Shown: positions 28,220-36,540 of the stretch, in pieces | Numbering within the stretch: position 1 is the stretch's first letter | How the letters are laid out: every line of letters starts with the position of its first letter | From: Nitrospirillum sp034653275 | Lineage (GTDB): Bacteria; Pseudomonadota; Alphaproteobacteria; Azospirillales; Azospirillaceae | DNA: 64,000 nucleotides | Reading direction: 5' to 3' | Assembly: GCF_034653275.1 (NCBI RefSeq) | Contig: NZ_JAYEES010000001.1 | Coordinates: forward strand, 248,001-312,000 | Program-made: the position numbers and the translations under genes | The notes under the pieces: model-generated | What the model saw: the letters and a program-made list of their open reading frames with translations, nothing else | What the model was told of the DNA's origin: nothing | Databases searched by the model: none

Positions 28220-29190
28220 TGGCGGATGAAAATCTGATGCCCAGCCCCACCGATAAGCCCACGGGCAAGATCGTCATCACCGGCGCCGCCGGCCTGGTGG
28301 GCCAGAACCTGGTGGTCCGCCTGAAAGACGCTGGCTATACCAACATCGTGTGCATCGACAAGCATCCGGCCAACACCCCGGCGCTGGCCCGCATGCATCC
28401 GGACCTCACCGTCATTCAGGCGGACCTGGCCCATGACGACGGCTGGCAAGACAGTTTGAAAGGGGCCGCCGCCCTGATCCAGATGCACGCCCAGATCGGC
28501 GGCCTGGATTGGGCCGAGTTCGAGGACAACAACATCACGGCGACGGAACGGGTGCTGGCCGCCATGCAGGCTGCGGATGTGCCCTACCTGATCCACGCCA
28601 GCTCCTCCGTCGTGAATTCCATGGCGGTGGACTTCTACACCGAGAGCAAGAAGGCGCAGGAAAAGCTGGTGGATGCCAGCCCCATCCCCCACGTCACCCT
28701 GCGTCCGACCCTGATGTTCGGCTGGTTCGACCGCAAGCATCTGGGCTGGCTTGCCCGCTTCATGCAGAAGGTGCCGGTCTTCCCAATCCCCGGTTCCGGC
28801 CGCTACATCCGCCAGCCGCTGTATGTGGGGGATTTCAGCGCCATCATCATCGCCTGCTTGGAAGGTCGCCGCACCGGCACCTACGATATCTCGGGCCAGC
28901 AGAAGATCACCTACATCGAGCTGATCCGCGCCCTGCGCAAGGCGGTGGGCGCCAAGACGCCCTTGCTGCGCATCCCCTATGGCCTGTTCCACGCGCTGCT
29001 GTCGATCTACGCCCTGGTCGATCGCAACCCGCCCTTCACCACCAAGCAACTGAAGGCCTTGGTGACGCCCGACGAATTCATCGTCATCGACTGGCCCGGC
29101 ATCTTCGGCGTGCGCTCCACCCCGCTGGACGAGGCCCTGTCCGTCACCTTCAACGACCCGCGCTACGCCAGCGTCGTCCTCGACTTCTGA
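28219..29190 (+). CDS. NAD(P)-dependent epimerase/dehydratase family protein
   Basis: An extended SDR of 323 residues. The Rossmann motif is ITGAAGLVGQNLVV near residue 17. Ser of IHASSSVVNS and the Y-x3-K of FYTESKKAQ (with the Tyr preceding TESK) form the catalytic set. IPGSGRYIRQPLYVGDFS is the substrate-loop segment of sugar-nucleotide epimerases and dehydratases. It is the fourth gene of an operon for lipid-linked sugar assembly and probably modifies the carried sugar or a nucleotide sugar; the exact substrate is not deducible. Confidence 0.83.
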   Translation: MADENLMPSPTDKPTGKIVITGAAGLVGQNLVVRLKDAGYTNIVCIDKHPANTPALARMHPDLTVIQADLAHDDGWQDSLKGAAALIQMHAQIGGLDWAEFEDNNITATERVLAAMQAADVPYLIHASSSVVNSMAVDFYTESKKAQEKLVDASPIPHVTLRPTLMFGWFDRKHLGWLARFMQKVPVFPIPGSGRYIRQPLYVGDFSAIIIACLEGRRTGTYDISGQQKITYIELIRALRKAVGAKTPLLRIPYGLFHALLSIYALVDRNPPFTTKQLKALVTPDEFIVIDWPGIFGVRSTPLDEALSVTFNDPRYASVVLDF

Positions 29191-29211
29191 TTTTCGAAGG
29201 GTTTTCCCGCA

Positions 29212-30489
29212 ATGGCTAAACTTGCCGTCATCGGCGCCGGCGCCATGGGCCTGGCCGCCGCTCATTATGCCCTGAAGGCCGGCCATGAGGTGGCGGTCTA
29301 CGAGGTCGACACCCAGCCCGGCGGCATGGCGGCGCACTTCGATTTCGGCGGCCTCAGCATCGAGCGCTATTACCATTTCATCTGCAAGTCGGACCAGCCG
29401 ACCTTCGACCTTCTGGCCGAGCTGGGCATCGCCGACACGCTAAAATGGCGCACCACCTCCATGGGCTATTTCATCGACGGCAAGCACTACCGCTGGGGCG
29501 ACCCGCTGGCCCTGCTGTCCTTCCCCCTGTTGGGGCCCATCGACAAGCTGCGCCTGGGCCTGCAGATGTTCCTGACCACCAAAGCCCGCGATTTCCAGTC
29601 CATCGAGCATCTGGACGCCGCCACCTGGTTCAAGCGCGGCGCCGGCGAGAAGCCGTTCAACGTGCTGTGGAAGCGGTTGCTGGACCTGAAGTTCTTCGAG
29701 TACGCCGACAACGTCTCGGCCAGTTGGATCGCCACCCGCATCCGCCGCATCGGCAATTCCCGCCAGTCCCTGATGAAGGAACAACTGGGGTATCTGGAGG
29801 GCGGGTCGGAAACGCTGGTCCAGGCCCTCGCCGCCGACATCACGCGACGCGGCGGCAGCCTGCATCTGGGCGCCAAAGTGGAGGAGATCGTGGCCGAGGG
29901 CGGTCGGGTGACGGGCGTACGCACGGCGCAAGGCTTCTTCCCCGCCGACGCCGTCATCTGCACCGTGCCCACGCCCTACGTGGCGGGCCTCGTCCCAACC
30001 TTCACCCAGTCCACCAAGGACAAGTACGACGCCATCAAGAATATCGGCGTGGTCTGCGTCATGCTGAAACTGAAGCGGCCGGTCACCCGGCACTTCTGGC
30101 TGAACGTGAACGACCCGACGATGGAGATCCCCGGCATCATCGAGTTCTCCAACCTCCGGCCCCTGCCCGACACAGTGGTCTACATCCCGTATTACATGCC
30201 GCACAGCCACCGCAAGTGGGGATGGTCGGACGCCGATTTCGTAGCGGAAACCATGGCCTGCATGCGCCGCCTGAATCCGGCCCTGACCGACGCGGATCTG
30301 ATCGACACCCACGTCGGACGCCTGCGTTACGCCCAGCCGGTATGCGAGCCCGATTTCCTGAACAAGCTGCCGCCGGTGAAGACCGAGATCGCCGGCCTGC
30401 AGGTGGCCGACACCTGTTACTACTACCCCGAGGATCGGGGCATCGCCGAAAGCATCCGCTTCGCCAAGCGCATGGTGGACGCGTTGTGA
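29212..30489 (+). CDS. FAD/NAD(P)-binding oxidoreductase, amine-oxidase / UDP-galactopyranose mutase-like
   Basis: A 425-residue flavoprotein. The dinucleotide fold is LAVIGAGAMGLAAAHYALKAGHEVAVYE at residues 3-31 and is followed by PGGMAAHFDFGG. GYLEGGSETLVQALA is the GG-loop of the protoporphyrinogen/amine oxidase group, and YYPEDRGIAESIRFAKRMVDAL the C-terminal FAD-contact helix. Relatives lie in polysaccharide clusters and are often described as NAD(P)/FAD-dependent oxidoreductases of unproven substrate. A GAAGG motif precedes the ATG by about ten bases. Its stop overlaps the start of gtrA. Confidence 0.83.
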   Translation: MAKLAVIGAGAMGLAAAHYALKAGHEVAVYEVDTQPGGMAAHFDFGGLSIERYYHFICKSDQPTFDLLAELGIADTLKWRTTSMGYFIDGKHYRWGDPLALLSFPLLGPIDKLRLGLQMFLTTKARDFQSIEHLDAATWFKRGAGEKPFNVLWKRLLDLKFFEYADNVSASWIATRIRRIGNSRQSLMKEQLGYLEGGSETLVQALAADITRRGGSLHLGAKVEEIVAEGGRVTGVRTAQGFFPADAVICTVPTPYVAGLVPTFTQSTKDKYDAIKNIGVVCVMLKLKRPVTRHFWLNVNDPTMEIPGIIEFSNLRPLPDTVVYIPYYMPHSHRKWGWSDADFVAETMACMRRLNPALTDADLIDTHVGRLRYAQPVCEPDFLNKLPPVKTEIAGLQVADTCYYYPEDRGIAESIRFAKRMVDAL

Positions 30490-30923
30490 TGGACAAGGCC
30501 GTGACCAAGCCCCAATCGCCGCTGGACCGTCTGCTGGCCAGCGAGTTCGCCCGCTTCTTGCTGGTGGGGGGCTTCTCCGCCGGCGTGAACGTGGTGGCGC
30601 GCTATCTGCTGAACCGCGTCATGCCGTTCGAGATCGCCGTCCTGGTGGCCTATCTGTTCGGCATGGTCACGGCCTACCTGCTGTCCCGCCGCTTCGTGTT
30701 CGAGGCGTCGGGACGCAAGGCCCATGAGGAATTCATCCGGTTCTGCCTGGTCAACGCCGTGGCGGCGGCACAGGTCTGGCTGGTCAGCGAAGGCCTGGCC
30801 CGCCTGGCTTTCCCGGCGGCGGGCCTCACCTGGCACGCCGAGGACATTGCCCACGTCATTGGCGTGCTGTCACCGGTCGTGACCAGCTACTTCGGCCACC
30901 GCCACTTTTCGTTCCGCAAATAA
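30489..30923 (+). CDS. GtrA family membrane protein
   Basis: A 144-residue protein with four predicted membrane helices (FLLVGGFSAGVNVVARYLL, IAVLVAYLFGMVTAYLLS, FCLVNAVAAAQVWLVSEG, VIGVLSPVVTSYFGHRHFSF). It has the characteristic GtrA start FARFLLVGG and ending FGHRHFSF. GtrA-type proteins flip or help transfer lipid-linked sugars, and in mycobacteria a GtrA homologue (Rv3789) acts with decaprenyl-phosphoryl-arabinose. Its position at the end of the DprE1/E2-like operon fits that job. The start overlaps the previous stop (TGATG). Confidence 0.9.
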   Translation: MDKAVTKPQSPLDRLLASEFARFLLVGGFSAGVNVVARYLLNRVMPFEIAVLVAYLFGMVTAYLLSRRFVFEASGRKAHEEFIRFCLVNAVAAAQVWLVSEGLARLAFPAAGLTWHAEDIAHVIGVLSPVVTSYFGHRHFSFRK

Positions 30924-30928
30924 GGTTG

Positions 30929-32659
30929 TCAGGCCTCCAGCTGCCGTCCCAGCCGCCGGCAGACCAGGATGAAGCCGATCGCGCCCAGCGCGGCCACGAC
31001 GGCCATACCCGGGTTGAGCAGCGGCTCGTGATATTCCTTGATAAAATCATCCGGCAAACCAATGCCGAACACCGCGACGCTGACCACGACTTCCGCCCCC
31101 GTCACGATGAAGGCCAGCCAGGGCGCAAGGGCGTAAAGCCCGACGGCGCCGGCCGCGATCGCCATCAGCGGCATGGCCAAGGCGCCCTGATGGATAATGG
31201 TGGAGCCTTCCTTGAACATGGCGAGGCTCCACACCACCGCCGTCAGCAGGAACACGCTCCCCGTGACCAATACGAAACGGGCGGCCTCCCCTTGCCGGCG
31301 CACAACCAGCAGCACGGCCGGCAAGCCCAGGTAAAACACGCTGACGACGCTGGACACCATGAAGAACTGCCCCCCGCGCAGCCCCCCGGTCAGGCTGTGA
31401 TAGCGCGCGCTGTCGCCGGCTAGCAGAGCCGCGCCGGCATCCCCGATCCATGTGGGGATATCCCACGCAGCGTTGAAAATCTGCTTGAAATTCAACCACT
31501 TGGTTTGAAGGATTTGTTGCCAGGATAGCGGCCCGTAAACGTCGCGCAACGTTTCCAGGGTGCCGCGGGGATCGACTTGGGTCACGTCCGCCAAATGATA
31601 CTTCAGCAGCCGGTTGCCAGGCGGATCGACCAGGGCCTGATAGAGGGACCAGGGCAGCATCAGGGCGATGAAACAAACGCCGCCAGCCAGGATGAAACGC
31701 CAGGTGGGGATTCGCCCCATGGCAAGGAAGACGGCGACCACGGCCAGCAGGATGAAGGCCGTGCTTCCGTGGCTCAGCATCGCCAGGGCGGCCGTGGCGC
31801 CGACCAGGGCCCCATGGCGCCAGCTGGTCCGGATTTCATGGTAATAGGGAGAAAGCAGCAGCGCCGCCGTCATCAGGATGAAACCCGCTGCGATCAGCTT
31901 CGGCCATACGAAGAATCCGTTTATGATGGCGACCGAGGAAAAGGCGCAGGCCACGAGACCGGCGGCAATGGCCCCGCCTTTCAACCGCCAGACCGCCAGG
32001 TACGCCGCCAGTCCCAGCAGGAAAAACGCCTGCGCGCCGATTGATGCCAGCTCATACGCCATGTCATGGCGCCACCCCGCCTGAACCGCTAGCGGTGCCA
32101 CTTCCAGCGCCAGCCCCGTCTGCAGCGGCGGACGGTCACTGGTCAGCCAGTCACCGGTCAGAGGCCTGGGAATGTAGTTATGGTAAAGGCCGTCCTCAAA
32201 CAGACGCGGCAACGCATTGTCTATGGGGAGGTGATGCGAGAAGCGCACAGCCGCCGTCCGGAGGACGTCCCCCATGCCACCATAAACCAAACCGGCGGCG
32301 CTGAGGGCCAGGGTGAACAGACCAACCAGCACCAGCGCGGTCAACGCCGGATCGTTGGCCAGCCGCTCCTTCCGCAGCCATCCCGCGCGCCAAGCGCAGA
32401 TGCCGGCGGCAACGAAAGCCATGGCCCCTATCAAGGTGACGGTCGTGCCAATGGCTTGGGAAAAGAAATAAGCGAAAAAGGTGATGTAACCCGCCACGCC
32501 ATAGCTGACGCCAGCCAACACAATTCTTTCAGCCGGTAATTTGAGCCACCTGCTGCCGCCCATGAGAGCGACCGCCGACGGCAAATAAGTCAACGCTAGG
32601 ATTACAAGTGTAAAAGACAGAAGAAAAATAACGTTGGAGAACCACTCGGCGTCAATCAT
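30929..32659 (-). CDS. polytopic membrane protein, GT-C glycosyltransferase-like
   Basis: A 576-residue protein with about a dozen hydrophobic helices from the first residues (FSNVIFLLSFTLVILALTYL) to the end. The loop after the early helices contains YHNYIPRPLTGDWLTSDRPPLQTG, where paired acidic residues and the DRPP element recall catalytic loops of GT-C enzymes that use polyprenyl-phosphate sugars. It ends 5 bp from the gtrA stop, convergent. In this setting it is a candidate transferase consuming the lipid-linked pentose, but similarity to a named family is not clear to me. The ATG at 32659 is chosen over an upstream in-frame start with a non-hydrophobic extension. Confidence 0.65.
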   Translation of the reverse strand: MIDAEWFSNVIFLLSFTLVILALTYLPSAVALMGGSRWLKLPAERIVLAGVSYGVAGYITFFAYFFSQAIGTTVTLIGAMAFVAAGICAWRAGWLRKERLANDPALTALVLVGLFTLALSAAGLVYGGMGDVLRTAAVRFSHHLPIDNALPRLFEDGLYHNYIPRPLTGDWLTSDRPPLQTGLALEVAPLAVQAGWRHDMAYELASIGAQAFFLLGLAAYLAVWRLKGGAIAAGLVACAFSSVAIINGFFVWPKLIAAGFILMTAALLLSPYYHEIRTSWRHGALVGATAALAMLSHGSTAFILLAVVAVFLAMGRIPTWRFILAGGVCFIALMLPWSLYQALVDPPGNRLLKYHLADVTQVDPRGTLETLRDVYGPLSWQQILQTKWLNFKQIFNAAWDIPTWIGDAGAALLAGDSARYHSLTGGLRGGQFFMVSSVVSVFYLGLPAVLLVVRRQGEAARFVLVTGSVFLLTAVVWSLAMFKEGSTIIHQGALAMPLMAIAAGAVGLYALAPWLAFIVTGAEVVVSVAVFGIGLPDDFIKEYHEPLLNPGMAVVAALGAIGFILVCRRLGRQLEA

Positions 32660-32954
32660 ATCCGTCGTACCGATCTTTATTCCAGGTCCGTTCAGTAAAA
32701 ACTGCGCTGCCCTGGCACGAAATGAGTGCACGCAGCGCGCCACCTATATCATTGAAATTAGCAGGAATGCTACGGTGAAGCGGGCATGCCGTTGCGTTAG
32801 GGCGGCCGGGCCGGCGGCCCCCGACTTTCCTTGACAGCTCTTTGGACAGGCGTGAAAAGCGGTAGTCGCGTTGGGGAAGCGCGCAGCGCCCTTCTTTTAC
32901 CTATTGCAGGCTTGGGCGCCACCTTCAAACGGTTACCACGTCATTAGGCAGCGC

Positions 32955-35642
32955 ATGCGAAATAATACCGGCCGTACCAACTGGACCGATCGACTGGCCC
33001 TGGCCCTGGTCATTCTGGCCCCCGTTTTGGTGAAGCTGCCTCTAATCCTGGGGCTGCGGATCGCCGATCCGACACCGCTTTACAGTCGCTTGGCAAGCGA
33101 GTTGACGATGGCCCATCCGGGCAATCCGACGCTGGATCCGAATATAGCGTTCACCAGCCAGACCCTGGGCCATCGCGCCGCGCTGGATTTGCTGAGCGGC
33201 CACATGCCGTGGTGGAACTATTTCCAAGGCGTCGGCATGCCCTTGGCGGGGGAGATGCAATCCGCCGCCCTGTTTCCGCTGACACCGCTGCTGGCCCTGC
33301 CTAACGGTCAGCTATACATGCACATCATCCTTCAGATCATCGCCGGCATCTTTACGGTACTGCTGATGCGCCGCCTGGGGATGGGCACGGTCGCGGCGAC
33401 CCTGGTCGGTGTATTATACGAATTCAACGGCACCTACGCCTGGTTGGCCAACGCCGTTATCAATCCCATCGCCTTTCTACCTATGATCCTGCTGGGGGTG
33501 GAAGCGGTGCGCGCCCGCTTTTCCCAACCCCCTGACGGGTTGGCGGGTCATTCCACCGGTTGGTGCTGGATTCCCGTAGGCCTGGCACTGTCGCTGTATG
33601 CCGGCTTTCCTGAAACGGCTTACCTGAATGGCTTGTTGATCGGTGTTTGGACCCTGGTCCGCCTAATTGGCTTGGGCTCTGTCCGGGTTGGCGCCCGCTA
33701 TCTGTCAGGCGTGGCAGGGGGGGCCGTCGTGGGGATGCTGCTGTCGGCGCCCATCCTGATCGCCTTCACCGATTTCCTGTTGGTGGCCAATGTCGGCGGG
33801 CACGGCGGCGACGGCTTCCGGCACATGCACCTGCCGGCTGGCAACATCGTCAACCTGACGCTGCCCTATCTTTTCGGCCATTTGGGCGAACTGCCCATCC
33901 CTGTCGGCAACGGCGCTTTCTGGGGCAATGTCGGCGGCTATGCCGGCATGGCCCTGGTGGCCCTGGGGCTGGTCGGCGCCGCCGGTGCCCTGCGCGACGG
34001 CACGTATCGCGCCCTTCGTCTGGCCCTGGCCACCTGGGCGGCCGTGACCATGGCCGCGACCTACGGCGCCCCCGTCATCACTCCCTTGGTCACCAGCATT
34101 CCCGCTGTCGGAACGGCGGCCTTTTTCCGTTATTTCTGCGCCTCGTGGCAGTTCTCGTTGAGCGTCCTGGCGGGCTTCGCGGTGCAGGATCTGGCCACCG
34201 CGTCGGCGCGACGCCCCGGTTGGCAATTCTGGACCGGCCTGGCCGCAGCCTTCGCGGTAACGGTCGCGGCCCTGACTCCAGCCGCGCCCACCCTCGTCGG
34301 CCTGCCACTCACCCCTTGGTTCCAGCGGTCTTTGATGGTGGGGGAAGCTGTGCTGGGTGGCTTCGCTCTGCTGGGTGGACTGCCCCTGGCAACCAGACAT
34401 CGCGCCCTACTGGTGGCCATCCTGGCCGGTTTGGAGGCGATGCTGCTGTTCATTGTGCCTTTGCGCAGCCTGCCCTCGGCCGCCGTGGTGGAAACGCGGG
34501 GGGTGACCTTCTTGCAACAGCATCTGGGTCAACAGCGCTTTTATTCCCTGGGTCCGGTGACGCCCAACTACGGCGCTTATTTTGGTATCGCCGGCATCAA
34601 TCACAATGATATGCCGCTACCCCGCGCCTGGGTCGATCATGTAGTCAAACATCTGGACGACAATACCATAGACGTGCTGTTCACCGGCTTCAGTCGGGCG
34701 TCAGCCAGCGGACCGACGGCTCTCGATAACCTGCTGCGCAACCTGGACGCCTATCGACAGTTGGGTGTGAAGTACGTTCTCGGGGGGCCGACCAACGCCA
34801 GTGATTGGACACCTCCCGGCAGCGCCGCGCAGCAAAGCGGCAACAGCGCCGGGCCCTTGCCGCCGGATGGCCACGCCGCCTTCATGGTGCCCCTGCCCAA
34901 CCGCGGGACCGTGACTCAGGTGGGCCTTTTCCTGGGCACGTATGGGGGTAAAAGCGACGGTCGGCTGACGGTGAAACTGTGCGCGGTCGATACTTGCGCC
35001 CAGGGATCGCTCGTCCTGGACCATCCGGCCGACAACGCCTACGTCTCCATCCCCTTGGATAGCGGCCTGACCGTCGCTGGCGGTCAGGCCCGGCTGGATC
35101 TGCAAAGGACGGGAGGCACCCAGCCCCTGGTGTTGTGGATGTATCCGGCGCTGCCGGACAGCACGCGCACCCTGGCGCTGGATGGCGGCTTCGCGTTCGA
35201 CGGGTTTGCCCCCAAGCTCTCGCTGACCCTTGACGCCGAAGGCCCCTTGCATCCGGTGTTCCACGACCGCGTGATGACGGTGTATGAGTTGGACAACCCG
35301 GCGCCTTACTTTGCCGCCGAAGGCTGTACGCTGAGCATTCAATCACGCGAAGCGCTAGTGGCGGACTGCCCCACCGCCGTCCCCCTACGCCGGCTGGAAC
35401 TGGCCATGGCGGGATGGTCGGCCACGGTGAATGGCTCCCCCCAGGCCGTGGCTGCCGACGGGCCCCTGTTCCAACGCATCGACCTGCCCGCCGGCCGGTC
35501 GGTGGTCACCTTCCGCTTTCAACCGCCTTCCATATCGCTGGGCTATGTTCTTCTCGTACTCGGCCTGGTCGCTCTAATGGCAGCCAACTGGTGGGACGGA
35601 CGTATCGGCGGGCGCCCCTCAAGCCCAGGAGCGTCGGTCTGA
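32955..35642 (+). CDS. YfhO-like large membrane protein
   Basis: An 895-residue protein. An N-terminal helix (LALALVILAPVLVKLPLIL) is followed by a large loop with HMPWWNYFQGVGMPLAGEMQSAALFPLTPLL. That loop is the typical start of YfhO/GT-C-type membrane proteins linked to glycosylation of lipoteichoic acid or envelope glycans. About ten further helices occupy residues 130-560. A soluble C-terminal beta domain (about 570-870) precedes a final helix (LGYVLLVLGLVALMAANWW). The ATG replaces an upstream TTG start because it directly precedes the first conserved segment and has AGGCAGC in front. It may use the lipid-linked sugar made by the adjacent operon. Confidence 0.72.
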   Translation: MRNNTGRTNWTDRLALALVILAPVLVKLPLILGLRIADPTPLYSRLASELTMAHPGNPTLDPNIAFTSQTLGHRAALDLLSGHMPWWNYFQGVGMPLAGEMQSAALFPLTPLLALPNGQLYMHIILQIIAGIFTVLLMRRLGMGTVAATLVGVLYEFNGTYAWLANAVINPIAFLPMILLGVEAVRARFSQPPDGLAGHSTGWCWIPVGLALSLYAGFPETAYLNGLLIGVWTLVRLIGLGSVRVGARYLSGVAGGAVVGMLLSAPILIAFTDFLLVANVGGHGGDGFRHMHLPAGNIVNLTLPYLFGHLGELPIPVGNGAFWGNVGGYAGMALVALGLVGAAGALRDGTYRALRLALATWAAVTMAATYGAPVITPLVTSIPAVGTAAFFRYFCASWQFSLSVLAGFAVQDLATASARRPGWQFWTGLAAAFAVTVAALTPAAPTLVGLPLTPWFQRSLMVGEAVLGGFALLGGLPLATRHRALLVAILAGLEAMLLFIVPLRSLPSAAVVETRGVTFLQQHLGQQRFYSLGPVTPNYGAYFGIAGINHNDMPLPRAWVDHVVKHLDDNTIDVLFTGFSRASASGPTALDNLLRNLDAYRQLGVKYVLGGPTNASDWTPPGSAAQQSGNSAGPLPPDGHAAFMVPLPNRGTVTQVGLFLGTYGGKSDGRLTVKLCAVDTCAQGSLVLDHPADNAYVSIPLDSGLTVAGGQARLDLQRTGGTQPLVLWMYPALPDSTRTLALDGGFAFDGFAPKLSLTLDAEGPLHPVFHDRVMTVYELDNPAPYFAAEGCTLSIQSREALVADCPTAVPLRRLELAMAGWSATVNGSPQAVAADGPLFQRIDLPAGRSVVTFRFQPPSISLGYVLLVLGLVALMAANWWDGRIGGRPSSPGASV

Positions 35643-36172
35643 GCCGCCTCGTGACCATATGAAGGTGGAGTCGGGCGGGCCATACCGTTGAATACCCGCC
35701 CAATGAACCTTACGTCCCGGGGGCTATCCTTACTCTCTGGGGGAGAGGGCGCCAGGGGAGAGACTCGCGCAAGGCCCCCTATCCTTACGCGCTGGGGTCG
35801 AGTCGCGCCGGAGGACGATTGCAGGCGGTTTTCCGTCGGCGCCTCGGGTATCCTTACCGCTCGGGGGCCTGCGACTCCTTGATTCTCCAACGGTCAGGGC
35901 ATTTGCCTTACCGCCTGCGGGTATTGTGGCGCGTTTCTGGCTTATCGAGCCCATAGCAGCTCTTCTAGCCGATATTTCAAGGGGTTGTTGCCCACTTTTC
36001 CGTCGAATGGCCACCTGCCCCTCCCCCGCGCCGTAAGGATCAGCGCCGGTAAGAACCCCCAGGCCGTAAGGATGATCGCGCCATCGCCCCCAAGCGGTAA
36101 GGCTTCCCCCAGCGAGTAAGGAAGATGAGACCGGGTACGCACACGTGATTCGGGTGGGTCTGGAGCGGCCAT

Positions 36173-36213
36173 CCTTACCCGACGAGTCGCAGGTCCTTAT
36201 CCGACGAATCGCA
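36173..36213 (+). repeat. second class of origin repeat (19-mer pair)
   Basis: CCTTACCCGACGAGTCGCA at 36173-36191 and CCTTATCCGACGAATCGCA at 36195-36213 differ at two positions and are spaced 22 bp apart, two helical turns. They share the CCTTA core of the main iterons but replace the G-run with CGACGARTCGCA, so they may bind the initiator in a different form. Confidence 0.6.
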
Positions 36214-36241
36214 TGGGGCCGGTAAGGCATCCGGGTGGGCT

Positions 36242-36312
36242 TTGTTGATGCTTTTGCCCTCAAATCTACTGTCTATTTTAGAGTGTTCCCTTTCAAAAAG
36301 GATTTTAGGACG
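36242..36312. other. AT-rich segment, candidate DNA unwinding element
   Basis: About 70 bp between iteron blocks is markedly AT-rich relative to the flanks (TCTACTGTCTATTTTAGAG, TTTCAAAAAGGATTTTAGG). An AT-rich stretch beside iterons is where iteron-type origins usually melt. It carries no gene. Confidence 0.5.
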
Positions 36313-36540
36313 CGCAAGCCCAGGCAAACCCTGGGGTTTTGGCACCTTATGCTTACCAGCCGGGGGCGATATCCCTACCGGTGGGGGCGAGTCGCCTGCC
36401 GCCCCAGGGCGTAAGGGCGCGGTGCTGCAATGCCCCCGCGCGGTAAGGAACTGGCAAATCAGGGGTTTCCACCCTTTCCTTACTTGCGGCCCATGTAAGG
36501 AAGCCCCTACAGTGCCGCCATTCGTTCACGGGATGATGGC

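Larger units (their letters stand above)
35708..36540. repeat. probable replication origin: iteron array upstream of repA
   Basis: The 898-bp gap before repA is packed with copies of a 16-mer CCTTACnnnnnGGGGG. Forward copies start at 35708, 35728, 35783 (ends GGGGT), 35852, 35906 (GCGGG) and, weaker, 36351 and 36372. Reverse copies start at 36023, 36056, 36087, 36106, 36433 and, weaker, 36401. Such directly and inversely repeated sites next to a Rep_3 initiator are the usual layout of an iteron-controlled origin. Copies close to the repA start could also mediate repA autorepression. No convincing DnaA box was seen. There are no genes here. Confidence 0.8.

Noticed and set aside
36195..36204. 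TTATCCGAC as a DnaA box
   Set aside because: It matches only the first five bases of TTATCCACA and is better explained as part of the 19-mer repeat pair.
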